A DNA stretch of 64,000 nt from Coniochaeta sp. PMI_546. Lineage: Eukaryota; Ascomycota; Sordariomycetes; Coniochaetales; Coniochaetaceae. Below are positions 10,966 to 21,635 of the stretch, piece by piece. Under the pieces are notes generated by a model. The model ran no database searches, was not told where the DNA came from, and saw only the letters and a program-made list of their open reading frames with translations. The position numbers were made by a program, and so were the translations under genes. The first letter of the stretch is position 1. Every line of letters starts with the position of its first letter. The stretch spans positions 999,362-1,063,361 of the forward strand of contig MU271148.1 of NCBI GenBank assembly GCA_021432605.1, in the 5' to 3' direction.

Positions 10966-12121
10966 TTATGTCTCTGTCCCGCCGGTCTGACGAGTAACTA
11001 CGATCAACCTGAGCTCCAGACTCTCGCGAGCAGGGACATCCGGAAGAGTCCCATCGAGGTGTACCGATGCATGAGGCAGCCCTGTGCGGTTGTAAGCAGT
11101 GAGAAAGTACACATCCGTTAGCGGTGGTAAACGTGGGGGATTGCGTACCTAAGGAGCCGTCCGAATCGAAGCTGACAAACGCGGTGCCCTCGTCTACCCT
11201 CTGCTGGTCCAGCCAGTACCAGCGATGAGTCGGGCTGTACTTCATGTAGTAGACCTCTCCGACATACTCAGCTCCGACACGGTCAACAGAGACCAGATCT
11301 GCCTCGCGTTGGACCGAGGCCGGGTCGCAGAATACCAGCGGGTCATCCAAGACTGGGCCCTTTGTTGGCCGCCAGAGGCTATCAATTGACATCAGCCCAG
11401 TATGAGACTGCGGTTGTCTGCTGCGGAAGTCGATTGCATACTTTACGATTCTGAACCGGTAGCCCCCGTTCATATACGTGGCCTGTACATTTCTTGGCAT
11501 GTGTCTCTTGATCCGTCGCCATCCTCCCTCCGAGGTTTGGTCTGGCTCAACTCTCAGCCCGAAATGATCACGAGGCAACCAGCATTGCAGGTTTTTATCT
11601 TGACACTTACCTATATGAGGCGTCCTGGCAGGCTCATCCGGAGCTGTATGACTTCCGGAAGACTGTATCTTGTCGACAGACTTGTCTGCGCCTTTCCGAA
11701 ACTTGGAGAGAGTTTAGCAATTGTGTCTTAGGTCAAGCGAGGGGAAGCTAGGCCAAAGTACCCTGTAATCATAGCACTGGCAGTATTCAGCCTTCAGCAC
11801 ATCCGTTATGAGAGATATGGCTTCCATCTGAATGGCTGAGAGGGCATCATCGTCGCCCAAATCTGCCCCCACCAGTTCATCGCTCAGTTGCAGGAACTGA
11901 AGAGCATGATCTTCTAGGGTGAATTGATCCTTTGCCGGACGAATGTTTGCAAACGCAACGCTCTTGTGATCCAGGGTCGTGTTTGTCCGGAGATGCTCCT
12001 GACTGTCATCGAGGGGCACGCTGCAGAAGTATGGTTTCTCGAGAACATGACGAGGGCTCTCCGCGAGGTAAGATAAAGTCCCTTCAGCTCGGTACAGGGT
12101 GTCGGAATCTTGGAACCACAT
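10966..12121 (-). CDS. AsaB/CmcJ-type putative Fe(II)/2-oxoglutarate-dependent oxygenase, copy 2
   Basis: Five exons give 298 aa: 12121-11762, 11701-11611, 11541-11442, 11378-11149 and 11081-10966. Exon 1 is 360 nt, exactly as in the copy at 5777-6936, and the intron phases (0, 1, 2, 1) are identical. The acceptor at 11542 was chosen because it splits the Asp codon of the metal-binding H149-I-D151 motif at the same place as in copy 1. A nearby alternative acceptor would destroy the motif. Other shared blocks are RIVNLWRP, PLVFCDP, HRWYWLDQQ and a distal H264 in GLPHASV followed by R-E-S-L-E-L-R. The sequences have diverged considerably between these blocks, so the duplication is old or selection differs. 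It converges on the NLR with 134 bp between stop codons. The reaction is unknown. Confidence 0.83.
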
Positions 12122-12613
12122 TGATCACTTCAGAACAGGGTCAACGCTGCGAGGCTGTGATCTGGTTATCAGGTTTGTCTTAGCAGTGACGCAGGGAGCC
12201 TCTGCCACCGTGAATAAAAGCATACGACACGCCCGAATGCTATTGAGGACGGCAGACATATCAGTAAAGTAAGTCTAGAAAGGGTAGTAGAAATCTGATC
12301 AAGGCGAGGCCAGAACAACTAATGGGACGGGTTACCACAGGATGGACCCCGCTCCCAGGCGCTTGCAATCTTCTTGTCACGGTTCCGCCGCACACGGCCA
12401 GAGTCGGGTACTGACAGACCGGATAGCGCCGGGTCGAGGGCACTCCAGGCCGTGGCACAGCCTACAGCCAACTATGTAAGGTAGGTACTCACGATCACGA
12501 AGAGGGTATGTCAAGATTAATCCATGGCATGCCAGCAGTTCACAAACGGAGTGTAATGTACATTATGCTCTTACAGTAATATCATATACAACAGCTATAT
12601 CTACACACTCCCT
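12122..12613. other. Intergenic region, no gene seen
   Basis: This region is the promoter side of the minus-strand AsaB-like copy 2 and the 3' flank of the SDR gene. No coding or repeat signal was recognised. Confidence 0.5.
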
Positions 12614-13618
12614 CTACCACGCTGTATGCCCGCCATCAATAACAATATTGCTGCCCGTCATGAAACTGCTCGCGTTACTGAGCAGGTATATCGCCGCACC
12701 CTTGAACTCCTCGGGCGTGCTCAAGCGGCCCATCATGTTCTCCGCCTCCCACTTCTCCTTCAGCCCCGGCACCTCCTCGAAGTTCTTGAGCACCATGGGC
12801 GTCACGATGTGTCCGGGGCTGATGCAGTTGATCCTGATGCCCCCGGCGCCGTCCTCCCGGACCCTGCTCCACTCCATGGCCAGGTTGCGCGCCAGCTGCA
12901 CCACCGCGGCCTTGCTGGAGTTGTACACGGGACACAGTAGACCCTTGTTGGCGACCTGGCCCGACATGCTGGCGATGAAGCATATGCTGCCCCGGTTCTT
13001 GAACCGGAACATCTGCCGCGCCGCCGAGGTGGCCGTCATGAAGAGGCCCGTGTAGTTGACCTTGAGCATCTGCTCGACCTCGTCGGGCGTCCAGTCGACG
13101 GCGGGCTTGACCTTCTGCACGCCCGCGGCGGCGATGACGCCGTCCAGCCGCCCGTTCTCCTCGGCGATCTGGGTGATGAGCTCGTCGAGGTGCTGGGTGT
13201 CGGTGATGTCTTGCTGCCGGTAGTGCAGCTGGCCGCCCCACTCGGGGACCAGGCGGTCCTTGGCCTCGGCGTAGTGCTCGTCCGGCTCGGCCTGGCGGTC
13301 GAGGCAGTACACCTTCCCACCGGCTTCGGCTAGACCTTCGGCGAGCGTGAGACCCAGTCCCCGCGCGCCACCGGTCACGATGAAGACCTTGCCGGCGACT
13401 TCGAAGTCGGCAAAGCGCCTGCGGTCAGGGCTGCTGATGTCTTTTGGTGGGAGGCCTTTGGCCTTGGTCGTGGACTGCTGCCTGGTCTGGAGCGACGGTG
13501 CGGAAGCGTGTAAACCTCTGGCGGCGATCGATCGGCTGGCATATGCAGCTCGGATAGGCAGAGATGCCGTAGGACGGGCGCGGGCGATGCCGCGAATTGC
13601 TTTGGGGCAGACAGACAT
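12614..13618 (-). CDS. Mitochondrial-type short-chain dehydrogenase/reductase (polyol/ketose type)
   Basis: Intron-less 334-aa SDR. Residues 1 to about 50 are rich in Arg, Ala and Ser with almost no acidic residues, typical of a mitochondrial presequence. The Rossmann fold shows the coenzyme motif TGGARGLG at 82-89, an AAAG motif at 163-166 in place of the usual NNAG, a catalytic Ser in IASMSG (217-219), and Tyr232 with Lys236 in YNSSK. The C-terminus has SPGHIVTPM and the substrate/cofactor loop, ending in GGHTAW. Fungal relatives of this layout include D-arabinitol dehydrogenases and sorbose/xylulose reductases, so a sugar alcohol to ketose reaction with NAD(P) is likely but inferred. Confidence 0.85.
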   Translation of the reverse strand: MSVCPKAIRGIARARPTASLPIRAAYASRSIAARGLHASAPSLQTRQQSTTKAKGLPPKDISSPDRRRFADFEVAGKVFIVTGGARGLGLTLAEGLAEAGGKVYCLDRQAEPDEHYAEAKDRLVPEWGGQLHYRQQDITDTQHLDELITQIAEENGRLDGVIAAAGVQKVKPAVDWTPDEVEQMLKVNYTGLFMTATSAARQMFRFKNRGSICFIASMSGQVANKGLLCPVYNSSKAAVVQLARNLAMEWSRVREDGAGGIRINCISPGHIVTPMVLKNFEEVPGLKEKWEAENMMGRLSTPEEFKGAAIYLLSNASSFMTGSNIVIDGGHTAW

Positions 13619-15579
13619 GCTGGAAAGATTTCTTTATGTTATACCTCTCTGTACGTAACGCGGGTGATTTGGGTCTCGCAAAACCATCAAGCGATCGGAA
13701 ATAGGTATAAACCGGCTTGGTAAGCCGATTGACAAAGATTCGAGTATATTTCTTGGAATGTTTGACTGACAACACCGGCTTCTGGATCCAGGGCAGCTGA
13801 AGAGCTCGCTTTTATAGCTTGTCCCGCCGGGCGACAAGGCGATATCGCTGACTTGGGACGAAGCTCGGCAAGAGCTCGCAACAGGTCGCATTTCGTCATA
13901 GCTGAGTGTCGTGGCGCGGCGGTTGAAGAGGATCAGCAAGGCACAAGAAGAGGTGATCGGCGCCGGCCCCGCAATTCGAGTGACGTCGCGGGGCCGATTG
14001 ACGTTTGACGGATGCCGTTGCCGGCGTGGCGGGGCCGTTATTGCCTGCCGTCATTTGTCCGGAGCAAGTTGTCCTGGAGATAACTGGGTAAAACTGGAGC
14101 TCCTCCACAGGCTTCGCTCAACGGTCGAGACTCGCACCCGGTTTATCTCCCTTGCCTTACATGTAGTCTTGGTAAACCGCCAGGATTGTATCAGGATGAT
14201 ATATTGATCTCCAACAGCTTTGACTGAACTGCAGTAAGACTTTGTCCGTTGCGTGGTGCTCCTGAGAGGCAAATATTGGAAGAGATCCATTCGCCCCCCT
14301 TGACTTGATGTTGACATAACTTATTTCTCCTCTAGTAATCAGCATGCTAGAATTCTTTCGTTGGGCTTTTCTTGCCTCAGAACCACATTTGAAGCCTGGA
14401 ACTCCGTCAGCACAGCCAGGCCATGAGGTGGGACACCACAGGCTGTCGTCATCGAATTCAGCACTTGATGTCAAGTCTTGAGACCAGTGGGGATCGTATC
14501 AGTTGGGGGCTGTGTCGAATGTACAGTAATAGCTCGACAGCCCAGAATGTAAAGCTTTTCTATAGCAGCAGCAGCAGCAGCTAGGCGGAGCTCAATGACA
14601 TACTTTGACAGTGACGTTCGAGCCATGATGCACCAGCTTGCTCATGGAAACGGCATATGGACTGCGCAGGAGACTGGAAGGCTGTAAAGGGAACAATTGC
14701 ACAGATTAATGCAGGATGCACGTCCAGGGGGGCATAAGAAGAAGAAATCTGGAAAACACAAGGACATTGATGATGGCTGGAGTCGTCGTCGTCGTGCTTA
14801 AGACATACAGAGTCCTTCCTTCCTATTGCGAATGGCGACCGGCTCCTTTCCATATCTTGTCTAAGGTACCTTCCCTAAAATTGCGTGACATCGTCGCGAC
14901 TTCAAGGTACCTACACAGTGCCGGATGCGTTTCTAGACGTCTGCTTAGGTTCCAGGTTGTATAATTGTCGCTAAACGATGATGGCGCATTTATGGTCGTT
15001 ATTTGTATATCTCTAAGAATTGACATTACGCGTCATGATGCTACAATTATACAGTACGTACTGTGGTGCACAATACTGCTAGTGCACGTGCGGTACCGTA
15101 GCGTTCTAGACCCTCTTTTTTTTTTATCTTATCTCCCGTCGTTATCGCCAAAAAAGTCGGGTTGGCACTGTCAGCAGCAAGATGCATCGTTCCTCACTGG
15201 GGTATGTACACGTATTCGCGGAGTGCCATCCATCTACATAGACATTGGTCTTGACTTCGCTTCAGTGCCGTGCTGATGGTTGCATGTTTAAGGCCAAAAC
15301 TGATAGCATCACTGCCAACAGGATTCTATTGAACTGCACCATTTTATTGTAAACTTCTACCATCAAGGTGTTGCTGTGGGCGACAGACAGCGCACTGCAC
15401 CAAGTCTAGACTCTAGGGTAGTTCAACCGCGGGAGGGATCCTCCTCGTCAACTAGGTTTAACTAATTTCAGGGTCTTTCCATCCCCTTTTCTTCCATCGA
15501 ACGTATTCTACCACCTCCAGCGCCTCGCTCTCTGTATAGTATATCCTTCCGGCATCAGCCCGAGGTCAATGCCGCAAAC
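13619..15579. other. Long intergenic region, no gene seen
   Basis: This is a divergent gap between the SDR (minus) and the SUR1-like gene (plus). Apart from a short AGC microsatellite and homopolymer tracts near 15115, I see no coding structure. The last 150 bp before 15580 are pyrimidine-rich, as in fungal core promoters. Confidence 0.5.
14564..14581. repeat. (AGC)6 microsatellite
   Basis: Six perfect AGC units lie in non-coding sequence. Confidence 0.8.
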
Positions 15580-16678
15580 ATGCGCATCCGATTGAAGACC
15601 GTCTGCATCGCCCTCCTCTACGTCCTTCCGGTCGTCATCGTCCTCGGCGCCTGCATCGCGCGGCTAGTCGGCTTCCTCCACCTCTTCTTCGAGCACTCGG
15701 GCGTCACCCTCACCCAGCAGGCCGCCCTCGACGCCTACAACAACAATGCCACCAACCCGCGGCCCCAGCTGATCCCCAAGATCATCCACCAAGTCTTCCA
15801 CAACTGGCGCCAACCAGGGAACAACACGCTGCCGGCCGATTGGCAGGAGGTGCGCCAGACATGCATCGACCTCAACCCAGACTTTGAGATCAAGCTCTGG
15901 ACCGAGGAGTCCTCCAGGGACTTCATCGCCAAGGAGTACCCGTGGTTTCTGAACACCTACGAGGGCTATCACTTCAAGGTGCAGCGCGTCGATGCCGTCC
16001 GGTACTTCTTGCTGCTGCACTACGGCGGCATCTACATTGATCTCGACAACGTACGTCTTTTGCTCCGTGTCACTCGCTCTACCTCCAACTCTTCTCAATC
16101 ATACTAACCGATCTCGCAAAAAAAAACAGGGCTGCACCGCCAACCTCTCCCCCCTCCTCTACTACCCCGTCTGGATAACCGACGGCGGCCGCGGCGCCCT
16201 GTCCAACAACATCCTCGCCGCGCAGCCCAACCACCCGTTCTGGAGCCTCCTCACCAAGCGCCTCTACGACTACAACTACAACTACCCCTTCCCCTACGTG
16301 ACCATCAGCTACGCCTCGGGCCAGTGGTTCGAGACGGCCATCTGGGAGCAGTACCACGCCCTGCTGCCGGACCCGGACAAGACCCCCGGCCAGGAGAACA
16401 GGCTGTACAGGCTGATGATGGACGACCGCCCCGAGATCGCCGACAGGTGGATCTTCTTCACCCAGGCCCGGGGAGGGACCTGGATCAACTGGGACAATAG
16501 GATGTTCCTGTGGATCGGCGACCACCCCTTCATCATCATATTCGGCGTGCTCTCGCTGGTTGGGGGGGTGACGTGGTGTTGTCTCAGGGTGGTGAGGAGA
16601 AGGAAGCGGACTAGGGGGTATTCGCGGTTGGGTCAGCAGCCGGTGGTCAAGGACGAGGAGCTGGAAGAGATGGCGTAG
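15580..16678 (+). CDS. SUR1: Inositol-phosphoceramide mannosyltransferase catalytic subunit, SUR1-like (GT32)
   Basis: Two exons (15580-16050 and 16130-16678, phase 0, 79-nt intron with ACTAAC branch site) give 339 aa. The protein is a Golgi type II-like membrane glycosyltransferase that adds mannose from GDP-mannose to inositol phosphoceramide in sphingolipid synthesis. An N-terminal hydrophobic anchor spans about residues 8-32. The GT32 core starts at IPKIIHQVFHNW. The DXD metal/nucleotide-sugar motif is D154-L-D156 in GGIYIDLDN, and the intron falls directly after that Asn. A second C-terminal hydrophobic segment (IIIFGVLSLVGGVTWCC) and a basic tail follow, as in Sur1/Csh1. Related GT32 Och1/Hoc1-type enzymes are the alternative, but the C-terminal membrane segment and the ITDGGRGALSNNI block favour Sur1. 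Confidence 0.82.
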
Positions 16679-17266
16679 GGTGTTGGCGGGGCTGAGGGCA
16701 GATTGTATTCGGTCGGTGCTGATCTTATGTACGATCTTGATGATGATGCATGCTGCTGAGGTCTACAGTGTCGTGTATGGGCGGATAGAGGGTTCTGGTG
16801 AGCTCGCATTGGGTACTTTGTCGGTTTGTCATCGCAGCTGGCGGTTGTGTACGAGTGGAGAAGGGTTGGTTGGATGGACACGGCGCACTCTTGGTTACGG
16901 CTTGGTTAAGCCGACGTCTCGGGGGATGTCTGACTAGCTGGCGTTTCGGGGCACGGGTTGTGTTTATTTAAGTTTGTAGAGTTGTTTGGTTATAAGTAAG
17001 ACTATGAATTAGGCGTGGGATTGGCATTGGATATGCTGCTCGTGCGGCCACCTTATCGCGGATATAGCGAACTTCAAGTTCACGAGTCTGTCTACTGCAT
17101 TCTTCCGGTACATATCCTCAGGCCATATCGGGTATCTCTAGATCTGAAGCTTACTCAACATATCCTCCCTGAAGTCCGACTGGACAAATAAACTCTTTCG
17201 CTCCCTCACAAACTGTCACACATAGTGCTACCGAGCACTCGCTCTGACTGCTAGCAGGACAACCGG
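16679..17266. other. Convergent intergenic region
   Basis: This region lies between the 3' ends of the SUR1-like and MDR genes. No coding signal was recognised. Confidence 0.5.
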
Positions 17267-18439
17267 CTACGGCGCGACCTTGACGACAACCTTGCCCTTG
17301 GCCCTCTTGGTCATGACCCTTTCGTAACCCTGCGACACAAGTTAGCAGACAGTTCAACTCACGCAAGCCGACGCAGCACCCACCTCCACCGCCTGTTCCA
17401 TGCTGTACTCGGAGTCGATCGGCACCTTCTTGATGACCCCTTGCTCCACCAACTTCACCACCTCCCGCATATATTCGCCTGCCGGTGCGAGGCCCAAGAT
17501 CTTGTACGTCCGCGGCGTGCCCCACAGGAACTTGGGCCAGAGGTTATTCTTCAAGACAGGCAGTATCCCGTGCGTCTTGCCGCCAACCAGGCTGATGTAC
17601 TTCCCCGCAGGCTTGAGAAAAGGCGGCGACTTCTCGTACAAGATCTGGTGTCCGACACAGTCGAAAACGAAGTCGAACTGCTCCCGGCCATGCTTCTCCG
17701 CCAGGAACTCATACAGCGGTTCGTGAGCCGTGTAGTCGATCGTCTGTCCTCGTCAGCAATCCGCTCCTCGCTCAGACTACAAGGGTGCAGCAGTAGTACA
17801 AACCTCATCAGCCCCCAAACCCCTGACAAACTCCTCGTTCGCCTTGGAACAAACACCAACAACCCACGCCCCCCTCCCCTTCGCAATCTGCAGCACCATC
17901 GCGCCCAACCCGCCACTAGCCCCGTTGACAAGCACCCTACTCCCCTTCCCCAGCCCCGCCGCCTCCCTATGCGCAATGACAGCCGTCTGTCCCACAATCC
18001 CCAGCCCCGCCGCCTCCCTCATCCCCAACGACCCCGGCACCACCGCCACCAAACTCTCAGGCACGACGATATACTCCGCCAGAGTCCCCGAGTTGGTAGC
18101 AACCAGCCCCACAGACAAGGCGCCGCACACCCGCGCCCCGATTGGGAGCTCCTTCACCTCCGGACCGGCCCGCACCACGGTGCCCGAGAAGTCCAGGCCG
18201 GGCACGGGCGTGCGCCGGAAGGGCAGCAGGGGCGTCAGGAAGGACATGAAGCCCACGTCGGCCGGGTTGAGGGCCGCGTAGGCGACGCGCACGAGGAGCT
18301 GGTTGCCTGTCGTCGGCGGCGGGGGCGCGGGCCACGAGGTCTGGAGCTGCATGGCGCGCCGGGGCTCGCCTAGGCGGGTTGCTATCCAGGCTTTCATTGT
18401 TTTGGGCACAGGCACGGACGCTGCTTGGGTGGTGGCCAT
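17267..18439 (-). CDS. MDR-superfamily quinone oxidoreductase-like enzyme
   Basis: Three exons (18439-17804, 17743-17384, 17329-17267, all phase 0) give 352 aa. It is a medium-chain dehydrogenase/reductase of the zinc-independent quinone-oxidoreductase type. The GroES-like N-terminal domain contains ALNPADVG, PGLDFSG and GARVCG. The NADPH-binding Rossmann domain has the motif VNGASGGLGAMVLQIAK around residues 170-186. After intron 1 the chain continues TIDYTAHEP...FDFVFDCVG, and after intron 2 it ends GYERVMTKRAKGKVVVKV, the standard family C-terminus. No catalytic or structural zinc cysteine cluster is visible. NADPH-dependent reduction of quinones or enones in the cytosol is likely; the substrate is unknown. 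Confidence 0.85.
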
Positions 18440-19577
18440 TGTGATTGAGCGAAAAGGCAGGGAAGGGGATTCGTCTTTGGGACCAGGATGATGGGATGGG
18501 ATGATGTGGTGAGATGAGCTGGTGTCAATTCTGGCGCTAAGTAAGACTTGCGATATTGGACCAAGGGATCTTTGAATGTATTATAGGCCGTTGCAATGCT
18601 GCCACTTCAAGACACAATATTACAGCAATTGGCTAAAGACGAGTATTATATCGTAGTCAGCGTCTCTGGAATTCGGTGTTTTATTAAGACTCGCTCGAGA
18701 ATTCACAAGTAAATGCGGGACACGGCGCCATGAGTCGAGCCGAAACATCAGATTGCGTCAAAACGCGGTCGACTGAAACGCCCCTTGTCCGCTGGAATCT
18801 CCCAACGCCGCGGAGTTTCGACTGACTGGGAAGCATCACCAGTTCAGCAGATTTATGGGCTTCTCAGTAGTTTCCAGGCTACGAGTATGACGTGCTCATA
18901 TATCCTGATTTTATCTCTTGTCAGAATACAAAATTCGAATCAAATGCCTGGAGGACCTGAGCCCTAACCCTGGCCTTCCTTGTCTAAGTCTCTTGACCGA
19001 GACAGTTGTCATGACGTGATATCACAGGCCACTAGCCCACAGCATCGCAGCAGGCACGACGATGGCCTTGAGCTCGCAGGTCGTCTTGAACGAATGCTGT
19101 GCCGACCTGCAGCATATAAGCATTCCATCGTGTTGCCATCGTGGCCATCGCTATCGTAGGCAGGACATCTCGGCACAACCGGCCTTTCGGGTCGGGTCAA
19201 AGCACCGCGATGCGGGATCCGCGCCGAAGACATGCTGGACAACTGCCTCCACCTCCGCAACCCGTGCATCCGATATGCGGCCGGGTGAAAGCCTGATGCC
19301 TCTCTGATTCGCCCACGTTACAGAGGCGTTAGACATCCGTCGGATGATCAGCGATAACCTCACTCTTCGCCGTTGGCAATTTACCCAATTGGAGCGGCTT
19401 CTTTCCTGCCAACTAGCTAGACATACTTTCGAAGCAAGGCGAACAATTCCCCTATCCGCCCAACACCAAGCTGTAACCATATATCAAGAGGCCAAAAGAT
19501 CAGACATGGACCCTCGTGTCGTAGATAGATGTGCGTCGTAAACCGCCATAGACAAGTGTCTAACGCAACTTCAAAAC
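18440..19577. other. Divergent intergenic region, no gene seen
   Basis: This is a 1.1-kb gap between the MDR gene (minus) and the GH31 gene (plus). Only short unsupported frames occur. Confidence 0.5.
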
Positions 19578-21635
19578 ATGTTCGAGTCAACCCCCGGCCG
19601 CCTAATCTACCGCTACGACCACGAGACCCTCTGGGTCGAGCCATGGGGTCCCAACGCCCTGCGCATCCGCGCAACAATGCACCACACCATGCCGTCCGAG
19701 GACTGGGCCCTCGACGAGCCCGTCCCCTCCCTCACACCCACCATCCTCATCTCTCCCCCAGCATCATCATCATCAAGCAGCACAAACCCCCACCTATCCA
19801 ACGGCCCGGCAACCCTCACAAACGGCCGCATCCGCGCCTCCCTGACCGCCCGCGGCCGCCTGACAGTGACAGACACCCGGACCGACCAGGTCCTCCTGCG
19901 CGAGTACACCCGCAACCGCGACGACGTCTCCGACCCGCAATGCAGCGCCCTCCTCGTCAAAGCGCGCGAGTTCCGCCCCATCGTCGGCAGCAGCGCCAAC
20001 CACACCCTGACCTTCCGCCTCGAGTCCCTCTCCCGCCGCGAGCGGCTCTACGGCATGGGCCAGTACCAGCAAGAAGGCCTCGACCTCAAGGGCACCGACC
20101 TGGAGCTCGCCCACCGCAACTCCCAGGCCAGCGTGCCCTTCCTGGTGTCGAGCCTGGGCTACGGCCTCCTCTGGAACAACCCTGCCGTCGGCCGGGCCGT
20201 GCTGGGGACCAACGTCATGTCCTTCTCGGCCTCCGCGACCGACAAGCTGGACTACTGGGTCGTGGCCGGCGGCGGCGGCGGACCCAGGGAGATCGTCCAG
20301 GCCTACGCGGCCGTCACCGGCCTCCCGCCCATGATGCCCGAGCACGGCCTGGGGTTCTGGCAGAGCAAGCTGCGCTACCGCACCCAGGACGAGGTCCTGG
20401 CCGTGGCCCGCGAGTACAAGCGCCGCAGCCTACCGCTGGACGTCATCGTGATCGACTTCTTCCACTGGCCCGCCCAGGGCGACTGGCGGTTCGACGAGGA
20501 CTACTTCCCCGACCCGGCGGGCATGGTGGCCGAGCTACGCGCCCTGGGCGTCGAGACCATGGTATCCGTCTGGCCGACGGTCGAGGAGGGCACCTCGGAG
20601 AACTGGGACGAGATGGTCGAGAGGGGCCTCTTGATCCGCTCCGAGCGCGGGTTCCGCGCCGTCATGGACTTCCAGGGCAACACGGTGCACTTCGACGCCA
20701 CCAACCCTGAGGCGCGGCGGTTCGTCTACGCCAAGGTCCGCGAGAACTACGGGCGGCACGGCATAGGGCTTTTCTGGCTCGACGAGGCGGAGCCCGAGTA
20801 CCGCGTCTACGACTTTGACAACTGGCGGTACCACCTCGGCCCGCAGATGGCGGTGGGCAACGTCTACCCGCGGGAGTACTCGCGGGCCTTCTTCGAGGGC
20901 GCCGCCCTGGCGGCAGCGGGGGGGGACGGGCAGAAGAGGCCCGTCAACCTCGTCCGGTGCGCCTGGGCGGGCAGCCAGAAGTTCGGCGCGCTGGTGTGGA
21001 GCGGCGACGTGGCCTCGTCGTGGGAGAGTTTTCGGCAGCAGCTGGCCGCGGGGCTCAACATGGGGCTGGCCGGGATCCCGCACTGGACGACTGATATCGG
21101 GGGTTTTCACGGGGGGAATCCCGACGACGAGGCCTTCCGCGAGCTGCTCGTTCGGTGGTTCCAGTGGGGTGCGTTCCTGCCTGTGTTCCGGCTGCATGGC
21201 GACCGAGAGCCGCATCAGAAGCCGCTGAGTGAGCATCGTGGAGGGAAGTGTCCTTCCGGCGCGGCGAATGAGGTGTGGTCGTATGGTGAGAAGGCTGGGG
21301 CCATACTTGAGCGGTATCTGCACCTCAGGGAGAGCATGCGCGGCTATCTAAGGGGACTGATGAAGGAGGCGAGCGAGAAGGGAACGCCCGTGATTCGGAC
21401 CTTGTTCTTCGAGTTTCCCGACGACAAAGAGGCGTGGGATGTGGAGGACGAGTACATGTTTGGCGACAAGTACCTCGTCTGTCCGGTACTGTACCCGGGC
21501 TCGAGGACGAGGAAGGTCTACTTCCCAGCGGGAGCAAAATGGAAGGAGAACGAAGGAGATCGGGTGTTCGATGGGGGTAGCTCGGAGGAGGTCGATGCTC
21601 CTCTGGAGTCCATGCCGGTGTTTGTTAGGCAGTAG
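19578..21635 (+). CDS. Glycoside hydrolase family 31, alpha-xylosidase-like
   Basis: Single exon of 685 aa. The N-terminal beta-sandwich (about 1-240) is followed by the GH31 (beta/alpha)8 catalytic domain beginning near LPPMMPEHGLGFWQSKLRY. The probable nucleophile is Asp402 in GLFWLDEAEPE and the probable acid/base is Asp477 in WSGDVASSW. The DWRFDEDYFPDP segment and PHWTTDIGGFHGG are also characteristic. There is no signal peptide, so the enzyme is probably cytosolic. The LDEAEP form of the nucleophile loop, together with the overall layout, favours the alpha-xylosidase (YicI-like) side of GH31 over alpha-glucosidase, but specificity is inferred. A role in degrading xyloglucan-derived oligosaccharides is plausible. 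Confidence 0.88.
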   Translation: MFESTPGRLIYRYDHETLWVEPWGPNALRIRATMHHTMPSEDWALDEPVPSLTPTILISPPASSSSSSTNPHLSNGPATLTNGRIRASLTARGRLTVTDTRTDQVLLREYTRNRDDVSDPQCSALLVKAREFRPIVGSSANHTLTFRLESLSRRERLYGMGQYQQEGLDLKGTDLELAHRNSQASVPFLVSSLGYGLLWNNPAVGRAVLGTNVMSFSASATDKLDYWVVAGGGGGPREIVQAYAAVTGLPPMMPEHGLGFWQSKLRYRTQDEVLAVAREYKRRSLPLDVIVIDFFHWPAQGDWRFDEDYFPDPAGMVAELRALGVETMVSVWPTVEEGTSENWDEMVERGLLIRSERGFRAVMDFQGNTVHFDATNPEARRFVYAKVRENYGRHGIGLFWLDEAEPEYRVYDFDNWRYHLGPQMAVGNVYPREYSRAFFEGAALAAAGGDGQKRPVNLVRCAWAGSQKFGALVWSGDVASSWESFRQQLAAGLNMGLAGIPHWTTDIGGFHGGNPDDEAFRELLVRWFQWGAFLPVFRLHGDREPHQKPLSEHRGGKCPSGAANEVWSYGEKAGAILERYLHLRESMRGYLRGLMKEASEKGTPVIRTLFFEFPDDKEAWDVEDEYMFGDKYLVCPVLYPGSRTRKVYFPAGAKWKENEGDRVFDGGSSEEVDAPLESMPVFVRQ

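Noticed and set aside
11542-11611. Apparent loss of the catalytic H-x-D motif (Glu in place of His) in AsaB-like copy 2
   Set aside because: It appears only if the acceptor nine bases upstream is used. The acceptor ending at 11542 restores H-I-D and splits the Asp codon exactly as in copy 1, so the motif is intact.
19529-20710. 393-codon frame overlapping the GH31 gene in another frame
   Set aside because: It is Arg/Pro-rich and has no domain, while the GH31 frame has intact catalytic motifs.
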